This document shows, in pieces, positions 1 to 6,671 of a stretch of 19,360 bases of DNA (its first letter is position 1; every line of letters starts with the position of its first letter). The stretch comes from Ceratorhiza oryzae-sativae (lineage: Eukaryota > Basidiomycota > Agaricomycetes > Cantharellales > Ceratobasidiaceae), in NCBI GenBank assembly GCA_030998015.1, contig JARWMV010000203.1, forward strand, positions 1-19,360. Direction: 5' to 3'. Below the pieces are notes generated by a model. It was not told the DNA's origin. It did not search any database and saw only the letters and a list, made by a program, of their open reading frames with translations. Made by a program: the position numbers and the translations under genes.

Positions 1-68
1 CAAATCATCGATTAGTGGGAGCCCTCCGCGCTTAGGCCGCCCTGCGGGCGATCAAAGAGCGCGGAGGG
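1..68 (+). mobile_element. element F, copy 1 (left part outside window)
   Basis: Starts in CAAATCATCGATTAGTGGGA and ends GCGCGGAGGG, the right half of element F as at 16493-16560. Confidence 0.85.
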
Positions 69-121
69 GAAGAGGTTCCCTAGCAGCGTGTACTTGTACA
101 CGCTGACGACAGGGTTAGGGT
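62..121 (+). repeat. element H, copy 1
   Basis: Same 60-nt block as 1416-1475. It overlaps the right end of element F copy 1 by the bases CGGAGGG, so F and H abut or one is built on the other. Confidence 0.82.
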
Positions 122-448
122 GTTAGCAAAAGCATGGCGGTGGTAAATTGAAGTGGGGCTAATGCAGTACTCATAAACCCCGCAACCCTTGCGGTCGGGG
201 ACACCTTCTCGTATGCTCTGTACTCGCAATTGCAGTACAGAGCTTACCATAGCCAAGGTGTTTTATGGGCGGTAAGTTCTTACCGCGCTTGGTTCCCTTT
301 GCGCGCTCTTCCCGACCCGTCCCCTAGAAGTTGTTGCACGTACGTGCAACAATTTCACGCTTGTAGAGGAGACGTCTGTGTGCGGCTTAAGCCGTACACA
401 GACGGCTCCGAAGCTTGAGGGGTCATAAATTTTGGTGTAATAAAATCC
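122..448. other. structured region without gene
   Basis: Several perfect hairpins: GCTCTGTACTCG...CAGTACAGAGC inside ACACCTT/AAGGTGT (210-262), GGTAAG.TTCTTACC (270-284), GTTGCACGTACGTGCAAC (334-351), CGTCTGTGTGCGGCTTAAGC...ACAGACG (370-403). A 17-nt block near 149-165 (TTGAAGTGGGGCTAATGC) is shared with 2512-2527, next to the group I core at 2378-2510. On the minus strand it may therefore be the 5' part of another group I intron whose core lies outside the window. Confidence 0.5.
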
Positions 449-546
449 AACGCTCTCTGATCGCGCCTTTAGGCGCGGCCTAAGCGCTGAGGACTCCTAA
501 ATTGGGGGTGATTTGCGCAGGCAAATCTACACCCCCAATTTGGGGT
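449..546 (+). repeat. element G, copy 1
   Basis: Inverted relative to 2788-2885 and ending GGGG five bases before tRNA-Trp. The GC hairpin CTCTCTGATCGCGCC...GGCGCGGCCTAAGCGCTGAG and the AATTGGGGGTG/CACCCCCAATT arm are clear. Confidence 0.75.
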
Positions 547-550
547 TTGA

Positions 551-620
551 AAGAGCGTCGTATAACGGTAGTATTATGATCTCCAAAATCACAGGTAGGT
601 GTTCGATTCGCCTCGCTCTT
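551..620 (+). tRNA. trnW(cca): tRNA-Trp (anticodon CCA)
   Basis: Acceptor stem AAGAGCG/CGCTCTT, D-arm with AACGGTAGT, anticodon loop CTCCAAA (581-587) giving CCA, T-arm AGGTG-TTCGATT-CGCCT, discriminator G at 621. The anticodon stem has a terminal A-C mismatch. CCA reads UGG only; together with the TGG-only Trp codons in cox1 this supports the standard reading of UGA as stop. It is the only gene seen on the plus strand. Confidence 0.93.
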
Positions 621-1080
621 GTTTAATTCACCAAAATGGTTTAGGACTTACAACCCCATAACCATTTTTGAGTACGGCAGCGCTCCTGTGGGCCCTCTTC
701 GGTGCCCTACGAGGAAGCTGCAGTAAGTTATTTTTATTTTATTTTAGCCTGAAATTATCATTTATAATAGTGCAATGACACGTATAGTCTCTGAGATGTT
801 TAATTATATCCCCCACTTGTGGGCGCGGCCTCCGCCATGAAGGATAAAATTTGGGTAGTGGCCCCCGTTGGGACGCTATAAAATAAGGCTTATTAGAGTC
901 GCACTGCCCTTTGTTCTCTCTCACGATACTCCGACACAGGCGCCTGAAAGACGCTGCTGTGTCGGCATTACCTCGTTTTTTTTTTCGAAAAACGACTTAC
1001 CCTGGTAGGGCGCGGACTATGCCCTTACAGTATAGTACTACACCGGAAGGGAAAAAGGGTGAGGGGATTGTAAACATCTG
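621..1080. other. structured region without gene
   Basis: Hairpins CAGCGCTCCTGTGGGCCC...GAAGCTG (678-722), CCCCCACTTGTGGGCGCGGCC (811-831), CCGACACAGGCGCC...GCTGTGTCGG (931-965) and GTTTTTTTTTTCGAAAAAC (975-993) around the group I P7-like block at 782-795. No coding sequence. Possibly intron RNA on the minus strand. Confidence 0.45.
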
Positions 1081-1108
1081 CTGATTGTTTCTTTACTTAA
1101 TTCCCATA

Positions 1109-1346
1109 GCTGCCGCTGTTAGATCGCTCTATCTTACCCGTGCCCGCCTACGATCGCAGCTTAAGCTGCGGCCCTGGCGTGCGCGGGCTCGCGGCCAGAG
1201 GGGCCGCCTCGCGCACAACCTCGGAATCAGGCGCCTCCCGTGGTGGATGGGCCCGAGCGTAGCGACGGTCCTCACCACCACGGGGGGTACGATAGAGCGG
1301 CCGATTGCGGCAGCGTACTCCTAATTTTCTCGCTTACGCGAGAAAA
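1109..1346. repeat. GC-rich composite hairpin region
   Basis: Long-range stem GCTGCCGC...GATCGCTCTATC (1109-1132) with GATAGAGCGGCC...GCGGCAGC (1291-1314). It encloses repeat K, TGCGCGGGCTCGCGGCC/GGCCGCCTCGCGCA, and GTGGTGG/CCACCAC around GGGCCCGAGCGTAGCGACGG. A TTTTCTCGC/GCGAGAAAA hairpin follows (1325-1346). It contains no convincing gene. Confidence 0.65.
1131..1161 (+). repeat. repeat K, direct copy
   Basis: Identical to the inverted copy at 6672-6702. Confidence 0.75.
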
Positions 1347-1415
1347 TTGGGGTAAATTCATAAGTTCTAATATTTTGACTTAGTTGATAAGTAATTAGAG
1401 CAGTATTTTAAAATT

Positions 1416-1475
1416 CGGAGGGGAAGAGGTTCCCTAGCAGCGTGTACTTGTACACGCTGACGACAGGGTTAGGGT
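1416..1475 (+). repeat. element H, copy 2
   Basis: CGGAGGGGAAGAGGTTCCCT, AGCGTGTAC/GTACACGCT hairpin, GACGACAGGGTTAGGGT. A 60-nt block identical to 62-121; a related hairpin is at 13175-13205 inverted. Confidence 0.82.
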
Positions 1476-1532
1476 AGGACCGAAGGCCCGGAGAAAAATA
1501 GAATTAATTCCAAAATGTTTTGGGGAATTATT

Positions 1533-1788
1533 TTTGACCCGTGCACGCCTGCGAACGCCCTGGCTTAAGCCAAGCAAGCTTGGCTCATATTGACCTTAAG
1601 GTCAATAATCAAGCCAAGGCGGCCCTGGCGTGCGCGCGGCGTCTGATTCCGAGGTACCCTGGAACTTAAAGTTCCAGGGTACCTCGCAATACCTCGCCGC
1701 GAACGCGGCCTCGATAACCAAACCCCTCGGGTCAACAGCATGTATTTATATATAAATACAATGCTGGATGACCCTAAGCGGGGGTTTG
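1533..1788 (-). mobile_element. element C, copy 1 (256 nt, CAAA target)
   Basis: Same element, but flanked by CAAA in place of CATA, with the internal complementary copy also changed (TTTG in place of TATG). Inserted in a group I intron relic between GCTGGAAATTTC and AATAATTCC. Confidence 0.93.
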
Positions 1789-1858
1789 ATTTTAAAATAG
1801 AAATTTCCAGCATAGAGTGTTCTATCTTTAAATTTAAAGAAGGGCATTTTCGAGAATA

Positions 1859-1900
1859 CCGGCAAGGCCTAGGAAGTGTTGAGGAAAGAACGTTAAATTA
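1859..1900 (-). pseudogene. decayed copy of cox1 last exon, 3' piece
   Basis: Encodes [14 protein letters not shown], identical at protein level to the true exon but with silent DNA changes. It begins TAATTTAACG after an intron ending in G and would continue the piece at 8897-9036 (..GV + N..). After GLAG, homology stops and another group I intron start seems to follow. Confidence 0.88.
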
Positions 1901-1926
1901 CAAAATTAAAATTATAATTATTATAA

Positions 1927-2370
1927 CCCTCGAGAATCGGCTGAAATCTTGGTTTACACCTAAGATTTAGCCGATGCGTGGGGGGTCAATGGCGACATTG
2001 CAATTATTGGGGGTCACCGTCGACGGTACTCGCCCTGCCTAGGCAACTGCGCTTTAGCGCACGTCTTGGCAGGGGTAAGAATGCAAAGCATTCTCGGCCG
2101 CACCGTCTGCCCCCCGATATTGTAATGCCCGCCGGCGTTAGAGGGAATCCTCAGATGAGGTAGCCTTGACCATGAGTCTCATGGTCCAGGCTACCTCCCA
2201 TAAAGATTCCCTCGTAGAAAATGACGACCGTTCGTCATTTTCAGCCGGCGGCTAAATATCGATATTATGCCGCGCACTAGCAATCGCAAACGGTTGCGAT
2301 TGCTCACGTTGGTTGGTGGGACAAGTCCCACCAGCAACTAACGCGCGCGGCAATGTCGGGGGTCGACGGT
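1927..2370 (+). mobile_element. composite E1 with DC copy 1
   Basis: CCCTCGAGAATCGGC, the GGCTGAAATC stem, ATTGCAATTATTGGGGGTC, the CCCTGCC/GGCAGGG hairpin, GAATGC hairpin, CCCCCCGATATTGTAATGC, DC copy 1 (2129-2350), CAATGTCGGGGGTCGACGGT. Inserted at the 3' end of the 7-kb intron. Confidence 0.82.
2129..2350 (+). mobile_element. DC element copy 1 (222-nt form); structure of the family
   Basis: Double-cloverleaf element. Short form (172 nt): outer stem CCGCCGGC/GCCGGCGG enclosing hairpins GAGGGAATC/GATTCCCTC and GAAAATGACGA/TCGTCATTTTC; linker with the palindrome ATATCGATAT; outer stem CCGCGC/GCGCGG enclosing AGCAATCGCAA/TTGCGATTGCT and TGGTGGGAC/GTCCCACCA. The long form (222 nt; copies 1, 2, 5, 12, 13, 16) has a 50-nt hairpin (GAGGTAGCCTTGACCATGAG and its partner) in the first inner loop. 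Sixteen copies in both orientations are almost identical. They resemble in style the double-hairpin elements of Allomyces mtDNA, but each half is a three-way junction. Confidence 0.93.
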
Positions 2371-2377
2371 TAATTTC

Positions 2378-2510
2378 GGACTATATCTTGCCATAATTTA
2401 TCAATTTAGATATTTATGGATAAAGCTCTTTCGTATAGTCTCTAAGGATATTTACCCCGCCGACGGGGAAGTATTTAAGCTTTATTAGAGTTTCCAGCAA
2501 ATAGAAAGAT
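2378..2510 (-). ncRNA. group I intron core of the 7-kb intron
   Basis: Minus strand: TTTGCTGGAAACTCTAAT, a CCCCGTCGGCGGGG hairpin, TTAGAGACTATACG and AAGATATAGTCCG. GACTAT/ATAGTC form P7. Same signature as 16611-16775. About 475 nt before the pseudo-exon because composite E1 is inserted between. Confidence 0.85.
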
Positions 2511-2787
2511 TGAAGTGGAGCTAATGCTTTTTTATTATATATTACGGCTGCTTAAATCTAATTTCGAGGAGTTGATTGTATCATCCATTCTTTACCTTAC
2601 CCCTGCCAAGACGTGCGCTAAAGCGCAGTTGCCCAGGCAGGGTGTAATAATACCCCGCCGAATAATTGACGGAAGTTGATCTGGTCAGACCAACTGACTT
2701 TTTTGCAGACGTCAATTTTCCGAAGGCGGCAATGCGCGCTACGCGCGCGGTATCTAAGTTATTTTTTATAGTTGTCCATCTAACATT

Positions 2788-2885
2788 CCCCCAAATTGGG
2801 GGTGTAGATTTGCCTGCGCAAATCACCCCCAATTTAGGAGTCCTCAGCGCTTAGGCCGCGCCTAAAGGCGCGATCAGAGAGTTGG
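2788..2885 (-). repeat. element G, copy 2
   Basis: CCCCCAAATTGGGGGTGTAG, GATTTGCC/GGCAAATC-like hairpin, CACCCCCAATTTAGGAG, CCTCAGCGCTTAGGCCGCGCC...GCGATCAGAGAG. It has the same plan as element F (short hairpin, target-like inner strand, GC terminal hairpin) but different sequence. Opposite orientation to 449-546. Confidence 0.75.
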
Positions 2886-2897
2886 AGAAATGTTGTT

Positions 2898-2957
2898 TCC
2901 AAAAACACCCCCAAACATGTGCAGCTACGCTGCATTGTTTGGGGGTGGTTTTGGCCA
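2898..2957. repeat. hairpin element I, copy 1
   Basis: CCAAAAACACCCCCAAAC, a TGTGCAGC/GCTGCA inner part and GTTTGGGGGTGGTTTTGG. Also at 7014-7076 and 17105-17165; the second hairpin of element J is related. Confidence 0.75.
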
Positions 2958-2975
2958 AGCCCTTCGGGCAGCTCC

Positions 2976-3197
2976 CCGCCGGCGTTAGAGGGAATCCTCA
3001 GATGAGGTAGCCTTGACCATGAGTCTCATGGTCCAGGCTACCTCCCATAAAGATTCCCTCGTAGAAAATGACGACCGTTCGTCATTTTCAGCCGGCGGCT
3101 AAATATCGATATTATGCCGCGCACTAGCAATCGCAAACGGTTGCGATTGCTCACGTTGGTTGGTGGGACAAGTCCCACCAGCAACTAACGCGCGCGG
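2976..3197 (+). mobile_element. DC element copy 2 (222-nt form)
   Basis: Double-cloverleaf element with the 50-nt hairpin, next to the C-terminal part of the GIY-YIG gene. Confidence 0.93.
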
Positions 3198-3627
3198 GAT
3201 GGAAAGATTCATTCTTCACCTGTCTTACTATAACAAAAAACAAATTGACCTCCGATACCGTACTGTTTAGCAAGAATGCCTTTTTTACCTTTAGCATGAT
3301 GAGAATGAGTCCGGTAAAATTCTTTTATACTATCACTAATAGCTTTTTTAGTTTCATCTGATTTGGGAGTACCAAAATGAGGATGACTTTCTTTTTTCAA
3401 AAGCTCTTTTAGTTTATTAATAGTGTCTACAGAATGTCGGAAACCAGAGGAACTACCTGCTATTTTTAAAACGTTATATTTAGGTTGATAATAATCTATC
3501 CTCCGAAGCTGGGGCAGTGCGCTGATAAGCGCGGTATTGAAATTTAAAAACCTTATGGGGAGGGGTAAAATTTATTAAAAAAAAAATACAATACATTGGG
3601 TTATATTAACCAGGCTATAAGCCAATT

Positions 3628-3768
3628 CCCTCCGCGCTCTTTGATCGCCCGCAGGGCGGCCTAAGCGCGGAGGGCTCCACTAATCGATGATTTGCGAAGG
3701 CAAATCTACACCCTGCCTAGAGAACTGCGCTTTAGCGCACGTCTTGGCAGGGGTATCGATTAGCGGGG
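3628..3768 (-). mobile_element. element F, copy 2 (141 nt)
   Basis: Inserted in the last codons of the LAGLIDADG gene. Exact removal gives CAT AAA ATT GGC TTA TAG, that is ..MMLHKIGL and stop, a normal family end. No target duplication is seen. Confidence 0.9.
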
Positions 3769-3960
3769 TTATGTAACATCATGTTAGGCATTTTGTCTTT
3801 CAAAAGTTCCTGCAGCACTGGTAGAGACTTACTTGGGATTCTAATTCTAAATCCCTTACCGTCTTTATTAATGGTACAATTCAAGTCCCATTTTTGGTTT
3901 AAAGCATCAGCTAGAAGTTTTACCTCTTCCTCCGTGTAAGAATTCGTACACAAAATGACA

Positions 3961-4080
3961 CAATGGCCTCCCAATGCGTTACCAAGCCTGTAAGGCACGC
4001 CCTACGGGCCAACGTATTGGGAGGGCCATTACCCCCCCCAAACAATGCAGCATAGCTGCATCAGTTTGGGGGGTCAACGG
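3961..4080 (+). mobile_element. element J, copy A
   Basis: CAATGG at the left, CAACGG at the right, two hairpins as in copy B. It splits DDGTFNKLH from VILCTNSYT; removal rejoins the frame. Confidence 0.85.
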
Positions 4081-4305
4081 TGTAATTTATTAAAAGTTCC
4101 ATCATCAGCCAGCCAGTAAGCGAGACTTAAAGGTGTAAGTAGATCTCCGATATTCAAGGGAATTATTTTTTTACCCTCGGGATAAAATAAATCAAAAAAC
4201 TCGTGAAAACATGGCAATGAAAAACTATTAAAGACTACAACAGAATATACCTTTCCTGTCCTTTTATCGGGTGAAGGGTTAACTGTTCTGGGCGATGCCA
4301 AACAA

Positions 4306-4491
4306 TATGACCCGTGCACGCCTGCGAACTGGCGTGCGCGCGGCGTCTGATTCCGAGGTACCCTGGAACTTAAAGTTCCAGGGTACCTCGCAATACCTCG
4401 CCGCGAACGCGGCCTCGATAACCATACCCACGGGTCAACAGCATGTATTTATATATAAATACAATGCTGGTTGACCCTAAGCGGGGGTATG
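4306..4491 (-). mobile_element. element C, copy 2 (186 nt, internal deletion)
   Basis: Both ends and CATA/TATG copies are kept, but 70 nt of the long arm (the AAGCTT and TTAAGG hairpins) are gone. Inserted between DLFKS and YCLASP; removal with one CATA kept restores the frame. Confidence 0.9.
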
Positions 4492-4542
4492 ATTTAAATA
4501 AATCATACAAATGGTAAATATAATCTTTATGGATTAAACCTT

Positions 4543-4714
4543 CCGCCGGCGTTAGAGGGAATCCTAAAGATTCCCTCGTAGAAAATGACGACCGTTCGTC
4601 ATTTTCAGCCGGCGGCTAAATATCGATATTATGCCGCGCACTAGCAATCGCAAACGGTTGCGATTGCTCACGTTGGTTGGTGGGACAAGTCCCACCAGCA
4701 ACTAACGCGCGCGG
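4543..4714 (+). mobile_element. DC element copy 3 (172-nt form)
   Basis: Double-cloverleaf element between RNPRL and LIHKDY of the LAGLIDADG gene. Relatives have RLRFxQ before the next block, so about 8-11 nt of target seem lost. Confidence 0.93.
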
Positions 4715-4952
4715 AGCCGAGGATTTCTATCTGATTTGTATTTACAAATATGGAGGTCCCCAAGAATCAATCCTATGAGAATTCCCTTTAAATCATCAGA
4801 AAGAACAAAATTTGCTCTTTCTTTTTGTGTCAATTTCTTGGGTTTCACAGGCAATAATGAAGCAAAAATTAACCCGCCATAGGCTTCTATGTTGCAACCA
4901 GCTAGTTGAATACAACCGGCAGTAGTTAATAACACCATGATACATAAAATTG

Positions 4953-5045
4953 CAATAGACCCCCAATGCGTTGCAGCGTATTGGGGGGCTATTGCCCCCC
5001 CCCCAAACAATGCAGCGTAGCTGCATTTGTTTGGGGGGTCAATAG
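4953..5045 (+). mobile_element. element J, copy 3, flanked by CAATAG direct repeats
   Basis: CAATAG at both ends (4953-4958, 5040-5045) and its complement CTATTG inside (4989-4994), closing the first hairpin (ACCCCCAATGCG...CGTATTGGGGGG); second hairpin CCCCCCAAAC...GTTTGGGGGG. It splits IPTI from AILC near the start of the LAGLIDADG gene; one kept copy rejoins the frame. Confidence 0.88.
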
Positions 5046-5107
5046 TTGGTATTCTAATTAAAAAAGAAAATAATGAAAAGTAAGTCATATTAGTATAAGG
5101 TTAGTGT

Positions 5108-5345
5108 AGTAATAGTCTCTAAGTCTAAACCCCCGGCAGTGGAACTGGCAAAGGATCTATTTCCCTCGAGAATCGGCTGAAATCTTGGTTTACACCTAAG
5201 ATTTAGCCGATGCGTGGGGGGTCAATGGCGACATTGCAATTATTGGGGGTCACCGTCGACGGTGTCAAAAGACTCGGATTATTTATCTCTTCATAGATTA
5301 ATAAAGGCTAAGGGATTGAATCAGCGCCGGCAGGATTCCTTGCTA
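5108..5345 (-). ncRNA. group I intron core pieces of the nested intron, with composite E2
   Basis: The minus strand shows AATCCTGCCGGCGCTGATTC (about 5316-5335), AATAATCCGAGTC, then E2 (5163-5263), GCCAGTTCCACTGCCGGGGG and TTAGAGACTATTAC, resembling P, Q, R and P7 in order. E2 sits inside the core. Confidence 0.6.
5163..5263 (+). mobile_element. composite E2 (short form)
   Basis: CCCTCGAGAATCGGC, a GGCTGAAATCTTGG...AGATTTAGCC stem, GCGTGGGGGGTCAATGGCG and ATTGGGGGTCACCGTCGACGGT. It matches the first 100 nt of composite E1 and stops where E1 goes on to its CCCTGCC hairpin and DC. Confidence 0.82.
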
Positions 5346-5670
5346 AAGGATCTCACCAGCACCCCCAATTCAGACATAGAATTGGTTAAGCCCATCGAAA
5401 ATATAATTTTGCTCATAAAAATTATTTTTGGCATCTAGAATCTCTTTTAAGTTTTTTCTGGATTTTATCCATGTAAGAGGTTCCATTTTGAAAGCCTATT
5501 AAGGCTACAATAAAAATCTAGAAAGATAGATTTAAATTACAGCTGGCCAAAGGAGAAAAAATTTTTGTTCTAAATCAGAACAAACAATTAAATCTGAATC
5601 ACAAAATTCCAAAATAGCTAAAGAAAAATTCGCTAAGCCATGTTTTCTCATAGATCGATACAAAATAATA

Positions 5671-5990
5671 CCCTCGAGAATCGATGTAGATTTGCCTTCG
5701 CAAATCATCGATTCTCGGCGAGGTATTGCGAGGTACCCTGGAACTTTAAGTTCCAGGGTACCTCGGAATCAGACGCCGGCCGCGCTGGCGCCACAAGTTT
5801 TGTGGCGTTAGAGGGAATCCTAAAGATTCCCTCGTAGAAAATGACGACCGTTCGTCATTTTCAGCCGGCGGCTAAATATCGATATTATGCCGCGCACTAG
5901 CAATCGCAAACGGTTGCGATTGCTCACGTTGGTTGGTGGGACAAGTCCCACCAGCAACTAACGCGCGCGGCAATGTCGGGGGTCGACGGT
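5671..5990 (+). mobile_element. composite D1 (D unit fused to truncated DC copy 4)
   Basis: The same D unit as at 6089, but after GGCGCCACAAGTTTTGT it runs straight into the DC element at GGCGTTAG, so the first outer stem of DC and the E tail are lost. It ends CAATGTCGGGGGTCGACGGT. Probably a recombination product between D2-like and DC copies. It splits SNKET from ILYRSMRKHG in the GIY-YIG gene. Confidence 0.8.
5804..5970 (+). mobile_element. DC element copy 4 (5'-truncated)
   Basis: Lacks the first bases of the outer stem of cloverleaf 1; the rest matches the 172-nt form. Confidence 0.9.
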
Positions 5991-6088
5991 TTGTTTCTTT
6001 ATTAGATCTTGCATGAAAAAAATGTGCAGCCATTCTTCTTGACAAAGTAATACTACTTCCAACATATAACTCATTAGTAATTTTGTTT

Positions 6089-6603
6089 CCCTCGAGAATC
6101 GATGTAGATTTGCCTTCGCAAATCATTCGATTCTCGGCGAGGTATTGCGAGGTACCCTGGAACTTTAAGTTCCAGGGTACCTCGGAATCAGACGCCGGCC
6201 GCGCTGGCGCCACAAGTTTTGTGGCGCGCATTGCAATCATTGGGGGTCACCGGCGACGGTACTCGCCCTGCCTAGGCAACTGCGCTTTAGCGCACGTCTT
6301 GGCAGGGGTAAGAATGCAAAGCATTCTCGGCCGCACCGTCTGCCCCCCGATATTGTAATGCCCGCCGGCGTTAGAGGGAATCCTCAGATGAGGTAGCCTT
6401 GACCATGAGTCTCATGGTCCAGGCTACCTCCCATAAAGATTCCCTCGTAGAAAATGACGACCGTTCGTCATTTTCAGCCGGCGGCTAAATATCGATATTA
6501 TGCCGCGCACTAGCAATCGCAAACGGTTGCGATTGCTCACGTTGGTTGGTGGGACAAGTCCCACCAGCAACTAACGCGCGCGGCAATGTCGGGGGTCGAC
6601 GGT
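6089..6603 (+). mobile_element. composite D2 (D unit, E remnant, DC copy 5)
   Basis: CCCTCGAGAATCGATG with a GATTTGCC hairpin, the GAGGTACC hairpin unit, GGCGCCACAAGTTTTGTGGCG, then the E tail (CATTGCAATCATTGGGGGTC, CCCTGCC/GGCAGGG hairpin, GAATGC hairpin, CCCCCCGATATTG), DC copy 5 and CAATGTCGGGGGTCGACGGT. It separates GVYLF from NKITNELYVGSS in the GIY-YIG gene; removal keeping one AAC joins them in frame. Confidence 0.8.
6362..6583 (+). mobile_element. DC element copy 5 (222-nt form)
   Basis: Double-cloverleaf element with the 50-nt hairpin, nested in composite D2 with flanks identical to copies 1 and 16. Confidence 0.93.
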
Positions 6604-6671
6604 TAAATAAATAGACTCCAGATTTGTTTTTTAATTTTTTATAAATATTTCTTTTGGCACGCTTGAGGCGG

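Larger units (their letters stand above)
762..1858 (-). other. second group I intron relic of the cox1 pseudo-copy
   Basis: After pseudo-exon ..GLAG the minus strand shows TATGCTGGAAATTTC (about 1797-1816; P4-like). After element C1 it shows AATAATTCC, and further on GCGACTCTAATAAGCC (about 888-904) and CAGAGACTATACG (about 782-795; P7-like). No P7 3' strand was found, and large GC-rich inserts lie between. Probably a broken intron at the LAG/MPR position of cox1. Confidence 0.5.
3615..5088 (-). pseudogene. LAGLIDADG homing endonuclease of the nested intron, split by five insertions
   Basis: LAGLIDADG_2 gene. Pieces: MTYFSLFSFLIRIPT (5046-5088); element J3; hydrophobic AILCIMVLLTTAGCIQLAGC, then KERANFVLSDDLKG and motif 1 ILIGLILGDLHI (4715-4952); DC3; LIHKDYIYHLYDLFK (4492-4542); C2; YCLASPRTVNPSPDKRTGKV to motif 2 LAYWLADDGTFNK (4081-4305); element JA; VILCTNSYTEEEVKLLADAL to SLPVLQELLKDKMPNMMLH (3769-3960); F2; KIGL and TAG (3615). 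Removing J3, JA, C2 and F2 (keeping one target copy for C and J) rejoins conserved sequence in frame; at DC3 about 8-11 nt are missing. The N-terminus has a membrane-like stretch. Paralogue: 10923-13098. Confidence 0.88.
3502..5560 (-). other. group I intron nested inside a GIY-YIG gene
   Basis: Upstream the GIY-YIG protein reads ..SDLEQK and downstream IDYYQPKYNVLK.., which are adjacent in relatives. Between them lie a group I core (blocks at 5264-5345 and TTAGAGACTATTAC at 5107-5125), composite E2, and a complete LAGLIDADG gene. Edges are approximate: joining after GAACAAAAAT (5561) to GGATAG (3501) gives EQKWIDYY in frame, but the last intron base would then be A rather than G. I did not find a clear 3' strand of P7. 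Confidence 0.72.
2540..6671 (-). pseudogene. GIY-YIG homing endonuclease, split by composites and a nested group I intron
   Basis: Pieces on the minus strand: NIYKKLKNKSGVYLF (GVY motif; about 6604-6660); composite 6089-6603; NKITNELYVGSSITLSRRMA (5991-6088); composite 5671-5990; LYRSMRKHGLANFSLAILEF to VCSDLEQK, with the catalytic Glu (5561-5670); nested group I intron (3502-5560); IDYYQPKYNVLKIAGSSSGF to NUMOD3 (HPHFGTPKSDETKKAIS) and GQFVFCYSKTGEE (3198-3501); DC2 and further GC elements. A possible NUMOD1 tail (TTIKNNLDT, GKVKNG) lies at about 2560-2790. A TGA follows TGEE (3209-3211), and another follows GKVKNG, at positions where relatives often have Trp. Mostly a relic unless the inserts are removed. 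Confidence 0.82.

Noticed and set aside
122..448. Mitochondrial RNase P RNA or ribosomal RNA piece
   Set aside because: The conserved P4 blocks of RNase P RNA and rRNA core sequences were not found; only short hairpins and one block shared with a group I core region.
1085..1324. Plus-strand open frames through GC-rich repeats (also 230-418, 1978-2163, 5214-5438, 6083-6358, 9036-9302)
   Set aside because: They run through palindromic elements, repeat wherever the element repeats, and show no protein family signal.
2581..3211. Genome-wide use of UGA for Trp
   Set aside because: Only two TGA in a broken endonuclease gene suggest it; all cox1 Trp codons are TGG and the tRNA anticodon is CCA.
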